Assembly: GCF_019752415.1 (NCBI RefSeq)
Contig: NZ_JAIEME010000003.1
Span: forward strand, 44,098-108,097
DNA length: 64,000 nucleotides
DNA from: Nitrosomonas sp.
Lineage (GTDB): Bacteria; Pseudomonadota; Gammaproteobacteria; Burkholderiales; Nitrosomonadaceae
Direction of reading: 5' to 3'
Of this stretch, positions 1 to 10,745 are shown piece after piece. Both the position numbers and the translations under genes were made by a program. Below the pieces are notes generated by a model. That model was given only the letters and a program-made list of their open reading frames with translations, did no database searches and had not been told where the DNA came from. Positions within the stretch are counted from its first letter, which is position 1; each line of letters opens with the position of its first letter.

Positions 1-79
1 TTATCGGATCAACCAATCTCAACTGATGCAGTGCACACAATCCATCCGCATCACCATTAAACACATAATACTGAGTCAT
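1..79 (-). CDS. DHH-type phosphoesterase-like protein, N-terminal fragment cut by window edge
   Basis: The minus strand opens with an ATG at 79 and stays open to the window edge, so only about 26 codons are visible. They read MTQYYVFNGDADGLCALHQL followed by a few more residues. The segment FNGDADGLCALHQ matches the usual start of DHH-family phosphoesterase-like proteins, in which the Asp residues of the first motif bind metal. Only this motif can be seen, so the reaction and substrate are unknown. The gene lies just downstream of cysNC on the same strand, with a gap of about 70 bases. Co-transcription is possible but not shown. Confidence 0.55.
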   Translation of the reverse strand, partial: MTQYYVFNGDADGLCALHQLRLVDPI

Positions 80-151
80 ATTCTTATACCAAGGGATTTT
101 TCATCTGGATTGCCATTAATTCAGATCTTCATCCAATTGAGAAGAAGGAAA

Positions 152-2062
152 TCAAAGTTGATTAAGTGCGCCCTTGATCGTCAGATAATCGATAATGTGC
201 TCAACAGCCTGTTCTGGAGTCTTATCCATCGTATCAATGCAAATCTCTGCATTTTCTGGTACCTCATACGGTGAATCAACGCCGGTGAAGTTTTTCAATT
301 CTCCACGTCGCATTTTTTTGTACAGCCCCTTAGGGTCTCGCTCTTCTGCCACATGAATGGGTGTATCGATGAATATTTCAAAGAATTCCCCTTGCTCGAC
401 CAGTTCCCTTGCCATCCGCCGTTCGGAACGAAACGGTGAGATGAACGATACCAGTACAATCTGTCCTGCATCGACCATCAGCTTGGCGACTTCGGCGATA
501 CGGCGAATATTTTCAACCCTGTCTGCATCGGTGAAACCAAGATCCTTATTGAGACCATGACGCACATTGTCTCCATCCAGCAGATAGGTGTGCTTGCCCA
601 ATGAGTAGAGTTTTTTCTCGACCAGATTGGCTATAGTTGATTTGCCACTTCCTGACAATCCGGTAAACCAGAGTATGAATGGATTCTGCCCTTTAATAGC
701 TGCATGTGCCTGCTTATTAATGTTAATCGCCTGCCAATGAATATTTTGCGACCGGCGTAAAGCAAAGTGTAGCATTCCCGCACCAACCGTATTATTGGTC
801 AGGCGATCAATCATAATAAAGCCGCCCGTATCACGATCTTCTTTATACGGATCAAATGCGATCAGTTGATCAGAGCTCAGATTACAGATTCCGATTTCAT
901 TGAGTTCCAGCTTAGTAACCGCGACATGCTCAAGCGTATTGATGTTAACTTTATATTTCAACAATGAAATGTTAGCCGTTACCGTTTTTGCACCAATCTT
1001 CATTAAATATGGTCTACCCGGCAACATTGGTTCGTCAGACATCCATACAACAGTTGCCTCGAATTGATCCGCCACACTCGGGGGCGAGTCGGTCGCCGCC
1101 AGGATATCGCCCCGGCTGATATCGATTTCATCGGTTAGCGTCAACGTGACAGATTGGCCGGAAATAACTTGCTCAAGATCGCCATCACTGGTTACGATCC
1201 GTGCCACTCGACTCTCTCTACCAGATGGCAAGACTCGAACTGAATCGCCCGGTTTGATACTGCCACGTACAACCATACCCGAGTAACCACGAAAATCCAG
1301 ATTGGGACGATTTACCCACTGCACCGGCATGCGAAATACCCCAGATTCCTCAGCCACATCTTCCACCTGTATGTTTTCAAGGTGTCCCATCAATGATTCC
1401 CCGTGATACCAAGGGGTATTCGTACTCAGTTCGGTGATATTGTCGCCTTTCAGAGCGGACATAGGGATGGTCACAATATTTTGCAAACCAACTTCTTTTG
1501 CAAAAATTCGGTACTCATTATCAATTCGATTATAAATTTCTTCCGAGTACCCCACCATATCCAGCTTATTAATTGCCAGCACTACGTGACGAATTCCGAT
1601 TAATGAAACCAGATAGCTATGTCGTCGGGTTTGTGTCAACACGCCCTTACGGGCATCGATAAGAATAACTGCAACATCAGCCGTTGAAGCACCAGTGATC
1701 ATGTTGCGCGTATATTGTTCATGTCCTGGCGTATCCGCTACGATAAACTTCCGTTTATCCGTCGAAAAGAAGCGATAGGCCACATCTATGGTAATGCCCT
1801 GTTCACGCTCTGCTGAAAGCCCATCCACCAGAAGTGCAAAATCCAAGTCACCAGCTTGTGTGCCAACTTTCTTTGAGTCTACTTCCAGCTGAGCCAATTG
1901 GTCTTCAAATAACATCTTTGACTCATAAAGTAACCGCCCAATCAGTGTACTTTTTCCATCATCGACACTACCACAAGTGATAAAACGTAGTAAACTCTTG
2001 TTTTCATGAGTTTTTAAATAGAGCTCAATATCTTCAGCTATCAAATTAGATACATGTGCCAT
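152..2062 (-). CDS. cysNC: Bifunctional sulfate adenylyltransferase subunit 1 / adenylylsulfate kinase
   Basis: This 636-residue protein fuses the GTPase subunit of ATP sulfurylase (CysN) to APS kinase (CysC). CysN drives APS formation from sulfate and ATP, and CysC phosphorylates APS to PAPS for assimilation or sulfation. The GTPase part shows the P-loop GSVDDGKST at residues 31-39, DTPGHEQY at 110-117 and NKLD at 165-168. The kinase part starts near residue 455 and shows the P-loop GLSGSGKS at 468-475. The length fits the fused NodQ/CysNC type. The start codon overlaps the cysD stop by one base (TAATG), so the pair is translationally coupled. No cysH or cysI is seen in the window. The assignment is very secure. 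Confidence 0.96.
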   Translation of the reverse strand: MAHVSNLIAEDIELYLKTHENKSLLRFITCGSVDDGKSTLIGRLLYESKMLFEDQLAQLEVDSKKVGTQAGDLDFALLVDGLSAEREQGITIDVAYRFFSTDKRKFIVADTPGHEQYTRNMITGASTADVAVILIDARKGVLTQTRRHSYLVSLIGIRHVVLAINKLDMVGYSEEIYNRIDNEYRIFAKEVGLQNIVTIPMSALKGDNITELSTNTPWYHGESLMGHLENIQVEDVAEESGVFRMPVQWVNRPNLDFRGYSGMVVRGSIKPGDSVRVLPSGRESRVARIVTSDGDLEQVISGQSVTLTLTDEIDISRGDILAATDSPPSVADQFEATVVWMSDEPMLPGRPYLMKIGAKTVTANISLLKYKVNINTLEHVAVTKLELNEIGICNLSSDQLIAFDPYKEDRDTGGFIMIDRLTNNTVGAGMLHFALRRSQNIHWQAININKQAHAAIKGQNPFILWFTGLSGSGKSTIANLVEKKLYSLGKHTYLLDGDNVRHGLNKDLGFTDADRVENIRRIAEVAKLMVDAGQIVLVSFISPFRSERRMARELVEQGEFFEIFIDTPIHVAEERDPKGLYKKMRRGELKNFTGVDSPYEVPENAEICIDTMDKTPEQAVEHIIDYLTIKGALNQL

Positions 2063-2958
2063 TAGAAGTACCCCTCCTGTTTCTTTTTTTCCATTGAGCC
2101 GGTAGAATCATGATCGATTAGACGACCTTGCCGTTCAGATGTTTTTGCAAGCAGCATTTCTTGAATGATTGCCGTTAAAGAATTCGCTTCACTCTCAATC
2201 GCTCCCGTTAGTGGATAACAGCCAAGCGTACGGAAACGCACTTTCTTCATCAAAGGAACTTCATCCTTCTGCATCGGTAGACGATCGTCATCCACCATAA
2301 TCAATGTACCATCACGTTCTACAACGGGACGTTCCTTAGCAAAATATAATGGTACGATAGGAATATTATTCAAATAGATGTACTGCCAGATATCGAGCTC
2401 AGTCCAGTTTGAAAGCGGAAATACTCGAATACTTTCACCTTTGTTTTTGCGCGTGTTATATAGCCGCCAGAGTTCAGGGCGCTGCAACTTAGGATCCCAT
2501 CGGTGTTGTGCTGAACGGATTGAAAAAATACGCTCCTTGGCACGTGACTTCTCCTCGTCTCGGCGTGCACCTCCGAATGCGACATCAAAACCGTGTTTAT
2601 CAAGCGCCTGCTTTAGACCTTCCGTCTTCCAAATATCGGTATGAACTGCGGAACCATGGGTAAATGGATTAATTCCCTTTTCAATCCCCTGCGGATTAAT
2701 ATGAACGATCAGATCAAGTTCGAGTTTCTTCGCCATGACATCACGAAATTCAATCATTTCTTTGAATTTCCATGTGGTATCAACATGTAGTAAAGGAAAG
2801 GGCAGTTTCGAGGGATAAAATGCCTTTACTGCAAGATGCAGCATTACTGCACTATCCTTACCAATAGAATAGAGCATTACCGGGTGTTCGCACTCAGCAA
2901 CCACCTCCCGCATAATCTGAATACTCTCCGCTTCAAGGCGTTGTAAGTGTGTCAACAT
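2062..2958 (-). CDS. cysD: Sulfate adenylyltransferase subunit 2
   Basis: CysD is the catalytic subunit of ATP sulfurylase and forms APS together with CysN, its immediate downstream partner. The protein belongs to the PP-loop ATP pyrophosphatase family; the loop SIGKDS is seen at residues 31-36. I choose the ATG at 2958 (protein starts [10 protein letters not shown]) because AAAGGAAG lies about seven bases upstream. An ATG 18 bases further upstream (2976) has no such site and would add six atypical residues. The predicted length is 298 residues, as usual for the family. Its stop overlaps the cysNC start by one base. The upstream 590 bases carry no convincing gene, so the promoter must lie there. 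Confidence 0.95.
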   Translation of the reverse strand: MLTHLQRLEAESIQIMREVVAECEHPVMLYSIGKDSAVMLHLAVKAFYPSKLPFPLLHVDTTWKFKEMIEFRDVMAKKLELDLIVHINPQGIEKGINPFTHGSAVHTDIWKTEGLKQALDKHGFDVAFGGARRDEEKSRAKERIFSIRSAQHRWDPKLQRPELWRLYNTRKNKGESIRVFPLSNWTELDIWQYIYLNNIPIVPLYFAKERPVVERDGTLIMVDDDRLPMQKDEVPLMKKVRFRTLGCYPLTGAIESEANSLTAIIQEMLLAKTSERQGRLIDHDSTGSMEKKKQEGYF

Positions 2959-3545
2959 GTCAATGCTTCCTTTCATAATAAAACGGCATAGTTGAGTTAT
3001 ATTAATACGAATATAGATTTTTCTTATTGGGAAATAAGCTACTTTATTCCCGTAATCTTAATTCTTCTTTTATTTGGGGTGATAATTTGTATGCCCAATG
3101 GCATGTTTATTTATGGCGGATTAGATGTGCACGCGATTTCGGTTATTCTGATTTATAGTATTTTATTAAAAAATGAGAATTCACTCTAGGTTCCAGAGAA
3201 ATCCTTTTGTTTATTTTAATAAGTATTGTATATGATTCTAGCGATATTATCAGAGAACAAGAGAATTACAAGCGATTTTGCTCGGCTCTACTGCTAGCGC
3301 TAATTCCGCTATCCGTTGAATCAGCGCTGTCGAAAACTGCTTGGCATCTTCACTTTTAGTGCGAATGTTTTTGAAGCGTGTGTGGTTTTCTTATTTTTCA
3401 CGTCCCCGAATGTTACAAAAGAACAATTATTCTTGGCTATAGACCTAGCCTCTTATTTCCTTGTTTCCTTAAGAAGCCAAAGCAATTCAGATTTGTGACT
3501 TCGCCGCATTCTCAGATGTACTCGTAGAATTTCTTGATTCGCGAA
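2959..3545. other. Gene-poor region upstream of cysD
   Basis: No convincing gene is seen in this AT-rich stretch. It must hold the cysDNC promoter. A short open stretch on the minus strand, about 3250-3384, encodes some 45 protein-like residues (including KSEDAKQFSTALIQRIAEL) directly after a stop and without a start codon; it may be the tail of a decayed gene. A hydrophobic plus-strand reading frame at 2992-3189 begins with TTG and lacks a ribosome binding site. Confidence 0.35.
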
Positions 3546-6500
3546 TTAGAGCCAGAAAGACGCAATCAACGGATCCAGGACTGGAACATAATTCGCTGGC
3601 AGCGTAGTTTCTCCGATGTCAGGCAGACCAAAATCCGCCATCGCGTTAACCAGTTCATCCACTTGAATATCATGTAGCGTCAAGCCATCAGAGGTTTTAA
3701 ATCGTTCAATGTGATTAGCCGATCCGAGGTACCAGTCATTGATTACTATTTTATCCGTTGTTCCTATAATGCTTACCTCCAGATCATTGCCGACATGTTG
3801 AAACCATATCTGGTTAGCATTAATACCTGGCAGGAATCGCACGGCATCAATATTACCGGCTGCTGAATCATTTTCAATCAGCAAATCCACGCCATAATCC
3901 CGCCCAAGGATATAGAGGTCATTACCGCTTCCGCCTATCAGCGTATCATTACCTTCTCTGCCATTGAGCCGGTCATTCCCCGCTTCACCCCGCAATGTAT
4001 TGCCAGCACTATTACCAATCAGAATATTGTTCAGTTCGTTGCCAGCCCCATTGATCGCCATACTATCGATCAAGACAAGATCCTCTATGTTTGCGCTTAA
4101 CGTGAAACTAATGCTTGATCTCACTTTATCAATTCCTTGACCATTCAGTTCGATGACCGAATCTCGGATGTTATTCACCACATATATATCATCTCCGTTG
4201 CCACCGATCATCATATCAGCGCCTTCTTTGCCATCCAGCTTGTCATTACCTGATTTACCCGTCAGCGTATTGCTGGCGCTGTTGCCGATCAGTTCATTAT
4301 CCAATTCATTGCCCACCCCACGGATAGCACCGATACCAATCAGATGAAGATTTTCAACATTGGCGCCCAGCCCGTATGAAATAGAAGATCGAACGGTATC
4401 GACACCTTCATCAAAATTCTCGATAACAATATCTAACGTGCTATTTATCACATAAATATCATCGCCCGCTCCACCCGTCATCGTATCGTTACCCGCGCCC
4501 CCATTGAGACGATCATTGCCAGCATAACCAGCCAAGATATCATTACCGGCTAGGCCGTTGAGCGTGTCGTTACCAGCGTCGCCATTCAGCTTGTCTGAAC
4601 CCGATGTGCCATTGACTGTCATGCCCAGATCACTGACATCGATATCGAAGCTATCCGAAACTTGCAAATTGCCGATATCTGTTGCTGTCACAATCACGCT
4701 AAATATTCCAAATCTATCAGGTGTGCCGCTAAATGTACTTGTTTCCGAATCAAAACTGAGCCATGAGGGCAAAGGGTTGCCATCGGCCAGTGTGGCACTG
4801 TAAGTAAGTATGTCGCCAGCATCCGGATCGGTAAATGTATTGGGATCCAAAGTATAGCTAAAGACACTCCCTTTAGCTGCTTTCTGATCTGGAAGAACAA
4901 TTGATAGCCGCGGCGCTTTATTGCTTTCCAGTTTTGTTTTAATCGTGGACAGATCCCAAATGATACTATTTCCTCTGAAATTGATCTGCCCAACCGAGAA
5001 GGGAGTAATCCCGTCGTTTTCCAAGTAATTCTGAATAGTAAGCGTATCGGGAGTCCCGATTATGGCGAGCACCAAGTTATATCCAGAACGACTGACGTGC
5101 ACCTTATCCGGAGTAATACCATAGTCAAATCGAACCGTATCAATCTTTCCAGCGATCGTGTCATAACTGTTAATCGTATCCTGGCCAGAGCCTTTACTGA
5201 ACAAATACGTGTCATTACCTGCTCCGCCCGTCAGGATATCGTTGCCTGTACCGCCACTTAGCAGATCGTCTCCATCGCCACCCGCCAGCGTATCGTTACC
5301 ACCCTCGCCATAAATCACGTCATTTGCATCCTGACCAGCAATAATATTATCCTGGTCTTGTGGATTAAGGGTAGGAGCAGAGCCAGCAAACGTGATTAGT
5401 TCAGCCACTGTCAAAAAAGTACCATCGCCAAACCGGATAAGCTCCAATCCCATGCCGGACAGATCGGTCGAATTCGGCAGTACGATTTCTACGCCACCGC
5501 CTATCCATGCCATAGTAAGAGTTGCATGCATGGTCTGCGTATATAAGGACTCTTCGTCATTTAGAGCGCGTATTCCTTCAACTGCATGCATTCCCCAAGT
5601 AAAGGTAACATTTTCCATGTTAATACCAGTTAGTTGCAATATATCCTCTGAAATCTCCTTTGGCTCTTGTGTTATATAAGAATAAACTCCCCCTGTTGAA
5701 AAATCCCGCCATTGCTCGAGTTGAGTTCCTGTGTCCCAAATACTGTCTACTCCAAACTCTTCACCAAATAGAACATACTTATCTTCACTGAAACCACCAT
5801 TTAGAAAATCATTACCATTCCCCCCTACCAACGTATCCCTGTAATATCCACCATAAAGGAGATCATTACCAGAATTGCCATATAAGAACCCACCAATTTT
5901 CAAATCATTATCGGTGTAATAAGGCACCTCATTGCTTAAATAGGGAATACCCGGCGCATAAAGTGTGTCATTTCCACTGCCGCTATCTATCAGGGAAATT
6001 TCATCTGAGTATCTGGGGTTTTTGTAACCTTTAATGATATTGTCACTATCGTCCCCCTGAATACGCTCAACTAGAGTATTAATGGTCGTAGTGGTTTGCC
6101 AGTAGTTTCGTGTCACTTCAGGTACCGGTATCGGTGAAACTTGATCGTCTGTTATGAATCCGACAATGACACTACCTTCATACACAGGTATCAGGCCCTC
6201 GATGCTCATTCCTACTGCACCGATTTCACGTAATCGTTGAACCCATTCGGAAAAAGGAATAAATTGCCGCTCCGCTGATGGATTCACCACGGGGGTGCCA
6301 GGAGATGATGATATATTGAGCAGATCAACTGTAAAGTTGGAAGAAATATCGCTATCAGATTGCCGTTGGATTACAGCAGTATCAGCAGTAGTATCCACTA
6401 GCATAAAATGTTGCAGCACAATTTTTGTTTCATTGGCAGACACTGATTCAGCACGGTAGGTTGCACCATCCACCCGTGTGTAAGAGCCGAAATTCGAGCC

Positions 6501-9500
6501 ATACCGATTACTCAGCAAATCATTTGCCCATTGCGCACGCGCCGCATCTAAAAAATCTGCTTGTAATTGCGTAATATCGATATTAGTTTCAGGCAAATCG
6601 AGCCAATCGGCTACATTAATTACCGCATTAGTTGCTTCGTGGAGCATCCAAACATGTGGTGACACAAAATAATCTTTCAGCGTCAACATCGCGCCACCTT
6701 GCAACATCAGGATCAAATCGTTCCCCATGCGTTCGTGCCGCAGGTCGGTCAGTGCCGTGCCCTCTGTCAGCGCAATAATGCTCGTGCCCTCCAGTGGCTC
6801 CACTGCCACATCGTTTCCTGCCGACATCCAGCCAAAAAGATAGGTATCGTTGCCATCACCGCCAACGAGTACGTCATTGCCTGCACCGCCATCGAAAATG
6901 TCATTGCCCGCATAGCCTTCAATATGATCGTCAGCAATTGTCCCTAGCAGCACATCGTCACCTGCCGTACCGCCAAAAACGTCGGCTGCAAGTGCACTAA
7001 TTTCGCTGGCATCCATCAGCGAATTATCATTCAGACGTAATGCCGTGATATTGGATCCGTTTGCAAACCAATTTTCGAACATAATGCTGTCCTGAGTTCC
7101 AGCAATGCGCATGAGTAAACTGTCGTCAGCCAGCCGGAAAAACCGCAGATCGCTTGCTGCAATGCCAGAACCTAGCTGAACTTCATCACCTTCTGCGTCA
7201 CTGATATTAGCCGACGCAATGATGTCGGCGCCATCACCCAGCTCGAACACATAGATATCTGCACCACTGCCACCCGCTAACCGGTCGGCACCCAAGCCTC
7301 CCTGCAAAGTATCGGCGCCAGCCTGTCCATACAAAGCATCGTTGCCAGAACCGCCCACAAGCAGATCGTTGCCTGCACCACTCAGGATATAATCGTTACC
7401 GCCGTAGCTCTTAATAGTGTCATCATAAATATCCCCCTGAATTAGATCATTACCGGAACCGCTATAGGCATGCGTAACGGGTTGTCCGAAATACGCCACC
7501 GATTTCAGACTCAAGACCACATCTTCGGATAAATTCTCACTCACCCAGGATTCCAGATCGATTCCGTTGGAGCCATGGTCAGAATATATTTGCGCGTCCA
7601 TACCATAGAGCGCACCAGCCAGATCGAGCGTTTCGCCGTTGCCGAGAGTTATTTGCAAAATACTGGAATCGTCCAACCATGTTGCATTGAACAACGCGGT
7701 TGCCGGTGCAGCATTGATTGCACCCAATGAATTCATCGATACAGTCTTGGCTTTAGCAAACGCAGTCGTCGACACAGCGGCATCATCTGCTAAAAAAATG
7801 ATATTACGCCCTTCCAGGTCATCAATCGAATCACCCGCTTCCACGCCAAAATATGTGTCATCGCCTGATCCACCAAGAAGAATATCATTACCGGCACCAC
7901 CGATAAGCGTATCGTTACCACCCCAGCCAATCAGATAATCATTACCTTCTCCGCCGTCCAACAGATCATTCCCCTGGTATTCCATCGGAGTATCTCCATC
8001 ATCCGCCGAAAGAATATCATTACCTTTGTCGCCCGTCAGATAATCCGAGCCACCACCACCTTCTAACCGATCGTTTCCATCGCCGCCATTTAAATAATCA
8101 TCGCCATGCAGAGACACATTCAGATTCGATGCATCCCCTACCAAAACATCGTCTCCACTCTGACCCAGAATTGTGTCATTGCCCGCTTCGCCAAAAACAA
8201 CATCATTATCCGCACCTGCATCCACAAAATCATGGCCTCCTTGCGAAAATATCCAGTCATTTCCCGCACCGCTATAGATTACATCATCGTCACCGGCGCC
8301 ATTATTTGCTTCAGCAGCACTGAGATCGTAATTCCGGCTGTATAAAGTTGTGCTGCCTTGGTTATTAATTGCACGGGTAACTTTCCAGTCTCGATCAGCC
8401 AACTCAATGTTACGATCCCCTTCGATCGTGTCGTTCCCGCCCAACCCCATCAGCACATCTTTGCCCATACCGCCCATCAGAATGTCATCGCCAGCATCAC
8501 CGATAACAGTATCATTACCTAGTCCGCCATCCAACAGATCACCACGTTGTCCGCTGGCCGCCTGAGTATTTCCCAGCGTGTAGGCATCATCAAGGGTGTA
8601 TTCAGTTTCAGCAAATAACCGGTCGTTATTTTCACGCCCCATAATAATGTCGCTATCTGCGCCGCCTAACACAATGTCATCACCCAGACCGCCATTCAGG
8701 ATATCCTGCCCGGTCCCGCCTTCAATCCGATCTGCGCCATCTTCCCCTTCGACATCGTCGTTACCACCCAGACTCTGAATCAGATCGTTTCCAGCGCTCC
8801 CATAAAGTACATCCTCCCGGTTGGGTGACTCGTCCGTACCTACAACAACATTATCGAGCTCATCGACTCTGAGTGGATCTTCAGGTTTTAAGTCACCGGT
8901 GATAATACGATCGAGTACAGCGGTGCCGGGTGATGTATTGTCTCCCAGAGTGATGCCCAGATCACCGTCGCGCCAATTCTTCACCACTGCCCTAGCACTG
9001 TCTGCGCCGGTAACAAAACTGATTAGGAGGTCCTGCGCACCATTGGGTGGCGTGCTGAGCAAATAGACAAGGCCATTTTCCATATCCATCCAGCCATTGC
9101 CAATTTTGACCCAACTCTTGCCGTCAGTGACACCATTTCTACCCTCGGCAACTACGCTACCGAATTTGATAGATCCTTGACCATCAATGTCGAACACCGT
9201 ATCAAAACCATCCCCGGGGTTAACAACATAAGTGTCAGAACCGGCGCCGCCTTCGAGATAGTCGTTGCCTTCGCGGCCATTAAGCGTGTCATCTCCACCA
9301 CCGCCATAAAAATGATCTTCAGCCGCCGATGCAGCAGGATTGTCCGTGCCCTCACCACCGAAGAAGTACCGTGGAGTTTTTCCTGATAATTCACCTTGTG
9401 AAATCTTGTACCCTGAAGTGACATCTTCATAATAATCATTGATATTTTGATAACTATGATTGCTTGGACTGAACGTAACAGTGGAATCCAGCGGATTCTT

Positions 9501-10745
9501 GTCTTCGATATTGAACCAATTTTTACGCATCAGCATCGCCATACGATCAACCAGATAGGACGATGTCAGCGCGCCCGTACCGGTCTCCGGATTGAAGAGA
9601 TCCAACGCACCGTTTGTATTAAAAACACCATAATCAATGTTTTCACCTTCCAGGATGAAAGGATTGAGCGCAACCAGTGCAAAGCGGGCTGCCAGACCCT
9701 GCTGACTATTGCTTTCAATTTTAGCGATGACATCGCTGGCAGCAAGCTCTGATAGCAGCGTCAATTGGACTTTTCCTGTCAAATCTTTAAACTGGACACT
9801 GTTCTGTAATTCATAAAGATTTGCATAAAACTTGTCGCGATTGCCTGTTTCAGTTTTCTGATTCTCACCCAACTCAATCTTACCGCCCGCAGGATTGATC
9901 AAAATGGTGCGCAAAGCATCGAGAGCGGATTCGAGGGTTTTACTATTGGAGGCGCTTGCAACATCCTTAATGGATCCGAAGGAATCGATCAATTTGCTGA
10001 GTTGTTCCTGATTCAGGTTGGGCGCCAACTGGGAATAGGCTGAATAGACGGCTAGCGCATCGGTTAATAAACTAATGCTATGATTATTGGTCGATGCTTC
10101 AGTTTGGATACTGACGGGCGAGCCGAGCTGGTAACCCAAACCGGCAATGATGGGAAAACCCTCAGAGCCGCGTATATTCGAAATATTGTCTGATCCTATG
10201 CTGCTTAAGCCAAGAACGCCGCTCACTGCATCCGCCAAATTACCGAGCAATCCGCTAACTCCTGGCGCATTATAGAGATAAGCTTCTGTTACTTGCGTAT
10301 AGTTTTGCTTGACAGCAGCAGCCAAATAACCGCCCAGACTGTGCCCACTGACGACAAAGGTTTGGTCTTGAAGTACATTAGGATCATTCGCCCAAATTTC
10401 TAACTGCGCTTTAAGCACAAGGAATTGGAGATTAAGATTTGGAGGAATCGCTGACGCGAGAAGCCCATCAGCAGTCAAATCATTAACTGCAAGTTCAGTA
10501 CCACGTATCGCAAGATATTTTGTTCCCTCTTCTTTTGCTTGAAATACGATAGCTGAAACTCCTGTGATTGGATCGGAGTATTGGGCAGCGATCTCCCATT
10601 TCTCAGCAAAGCGAGCGGCTTGGGATAACGACATACCTACGTTATTTTCCGTTAATTCAATTGTGCGTATTGCTGCTCCAGAAAATGTGCCATAAGCTGC
10701 TTGTGCTAACTCTGCCTGAGTAAAGTAACCTTTGACATTGCTCAT
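3546..10745 (-). CDS. Giant RTX protein with lipase-like N-terminal domain
   Basis: This 2399-residue protein is built as a secreted calcium-binding RTX protein. Residues 1 to about 260 look like a class 3 lipase-type alpha/beta hydrolase: the nucleophile elbow GHSLGG lies at 134-139 with Ser136, preceded by an AIRGTE motif. The hydrolytic substrate is not predictable. Blocks of nonapeptide repeats of the GGxGxD type occur near residues 460-510, 640-800, 850-1000, 1100-1170, 1260-1310, 1570-1660, 1800-1870, 2040-2110, 2160-2190 and 2240-2290. A cadherin/He_PIG-like domain sits at about 1950-2040. There is no N-terminal signal peptide, as expected for type I secretion, but no ABC exporter or membrane-fusion gene is in the window. 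Its start overlaps the preceding small gene by four bases. A role in adhesion, biofilm or extracellular lipid/ester hydrolysis is inference. Confidence 0.93.
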   Translation of the reverse strand: MSNVKGYFTQAELAQAAYGTFSGAAIRTIELTENNVGMSLSQAARFAEKWEIAAQYSDPITGVSAIVFQAKEEGTKYLAIRGTELAVNDLTADGLLASAIPPNLNLQFLVLKAQLEIWANDPNVLQDQTFVVSGHSLGGYLAAAVKQNYTQVTEAYLYNAPGVSGLLGNLADAVSGVLGLSSIGSDNISNIRGSEGFPIIAGLGYQLGSPVSIQTEASTNNHSISLLTDALAVYSAYSQLAPNLNQEQLSKLIDSFGSIKDVASASNSKTLESALDALRTILINPAGGKIELGENQKTETGNRDKFYANLYELQNSVQFKDLTGKVQLTLLSELAASDVIAKIESNSQQGLAARFALVALNPFILEGENIDYGVFNTNGALDLFNPETGTGALTSSYLVDRMAMLMRKNWFNIEDKNPLDSTVTFSPSNHSYQNINDYYEDVTSGYKISQGELSGKTPRYFFGGEGTDNPAASAAEDHFYGGGGDDTLNGREGNDYLEGGAGSDTYVVNPGDGFDTVFDIDGQGSIKFGSVVAEGRNGVTDGKSWVKIGNGWMDMENGLVYLLSTPPNGAQDLLISFVTGADSARAVVKNWRDGDLGITLGDNTSPGTAVLDRIITGDLKPEDPLRVDELDNVVVGTDESPNREDVLYGSAGNDLIQSLGGNDDVEGEDGADRIEGGTGQDILNGGLGDDIVLGGADSDIIMGRENNDRLFAETEYTLDDAYTLGNTQAASGQRGDLLDGGLGNDTVIGDAGDDILMGGMGKDVLMGLGGNDTIEGDRNIELADRDWKVTRAINNQGSTTLYSRNYDLSAAEANNGAGDDDVIYSGAGNDWIFSQGGHDFVDAGADNDVVFGEAGNDTILGQSGDDVLVGDASNLNVSLHGDDYLNGGDGNDRLEGGGGSDYLTGDKGNDILSADDGDTPMEYQGNDLLDGGEGNDYLIGWGGNDTLIGGAGNDILLGGSGDDTYFGVEAGDSIDDLEGRNIIFLADDAAVSTTAFAKAKTVSMNSLGAINAAPATALFNATWLDDSSILQITLGNGETLDLAGALYGMDAQIYSDHGSNGIDLESWVSENLSEDVVLSLKSVAYFGQPVTHAYSGSGNDLIQGDIYDDTIKSYGGNDYILSGAGNDLLVGGSGNDALYGQAGADTLQGGLGADRLAGGSGADIYVFELGDGADIIASANISDAEGDEVQLGSGIAASDLRFFRLADDSLLMRIAGTQDSIMFENWFANGSNITALRLNDNSLMDASEISALAADVFGGTAGDDVLLGTIADDHIEGYAGNDIFDGGAGNDVLVGGDGNDTYLFGWMSAGNDVAVEPLEGTSIIALTEGTALTDLRHERMGNDLILMLQGGAMLTLKDYFVSPHVWMLHEATNAVINVADWLDLPETNIDITQLQADFLDAARAQWANDLLSNRYGSNFGSYTRVDGATYRAESVSANETKIVLQHFMLVDTTADTAVIQRQSDSDISSNFTVDLLNISSSPGTPVVNPSAERQFIPFSEWVQRLREIGAVGMSIEGLIPVYEGSVIVGFITDDQVSPIPVPEVTRNYWQTTTTINTLVERIQGDDSDNIIKGYKNPRYSDEISLIDSGSGNDTLYAPGIPYLSNEVPYYTDNDLKIGGFLYGNSGNDLLYGGYYRDTLVGGNGNDFLNGGFSEDKYVLFGEEFGVDSIWDTGTQLEQWRDFSTGGVYSYITQEPKEISEDILQLTGINMENVTFTWGMHAVEGIRALNDEESLYTQTMHATLTMAWIGGGVEIVLPNSTDLSGMGLELIRFGDGTFLTVAELITFAGSAPTLNPQDQDNIIAGQDANDVIYGEGGNDTLAGGDGDDLLSGGTGNDILTGGAGNDTYLFSKGSGQDTINSYDTIAGKIDTVRFDYGITPDKVHVSRSGYNLVLAIIGTPDTLTIQNYLENDGITPFSVGQINFRGNSIIWDLSTIKTKLESNKAPRLSIVLPDQKAAKGSVFSYTLDPNTFTDPDAGDILTYSATLADGNPLPSWLSFDSETSTFSGTPDRFGIFSVIVTATDIGNLQVSDSFDIDVSDLGMTVNGTSGSDKLNGDAGNDTLNGLAGNDILAGYAGNDRLNGGAGNDTMTGGAGDDIYVINSTLDIVIENFDEGVDTVRSSISYGLGANVENLHLIGIGAIRGVGNELDNELIGNSASNTLTGKSGNDKLDGKEGADMMIGGNGDDIYVVNNIRDSVIELNGQGIDKVRSSISFTLSANIEDLVLIDSMAINGAGNELNNILIGNSAGNTLRGEAGNDRLNGREGNDTLIGGSGNDLYILGRDYGVDLLIENDSAAGNIDAVRFLPGINANQIWFQHVGNDLEVSIIGTTDKIVINDWYLGSANHIERFKTSDGLTLHDIQVDELVNAMADFGLPDIGETTLPANYVPVLDPLIASFWL

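Noticed and set aside
2992..3189. 65-residue hydrophobic plus-strand frame upstream of cysD
   Set aside because: It begins with TTG, has no ribosome binding site and overlaps the probable cysD promoter; hydrophobicity alone is common in AT-rich DNA.
4153..9752. Many plus-strand frames of 60-100 residues opposite the giant RTX gene
   Set aside because: They are shadows of the repetitive RTX coding strand, rich in Ser, Pro and Leu through complementing GGxGxD codons.
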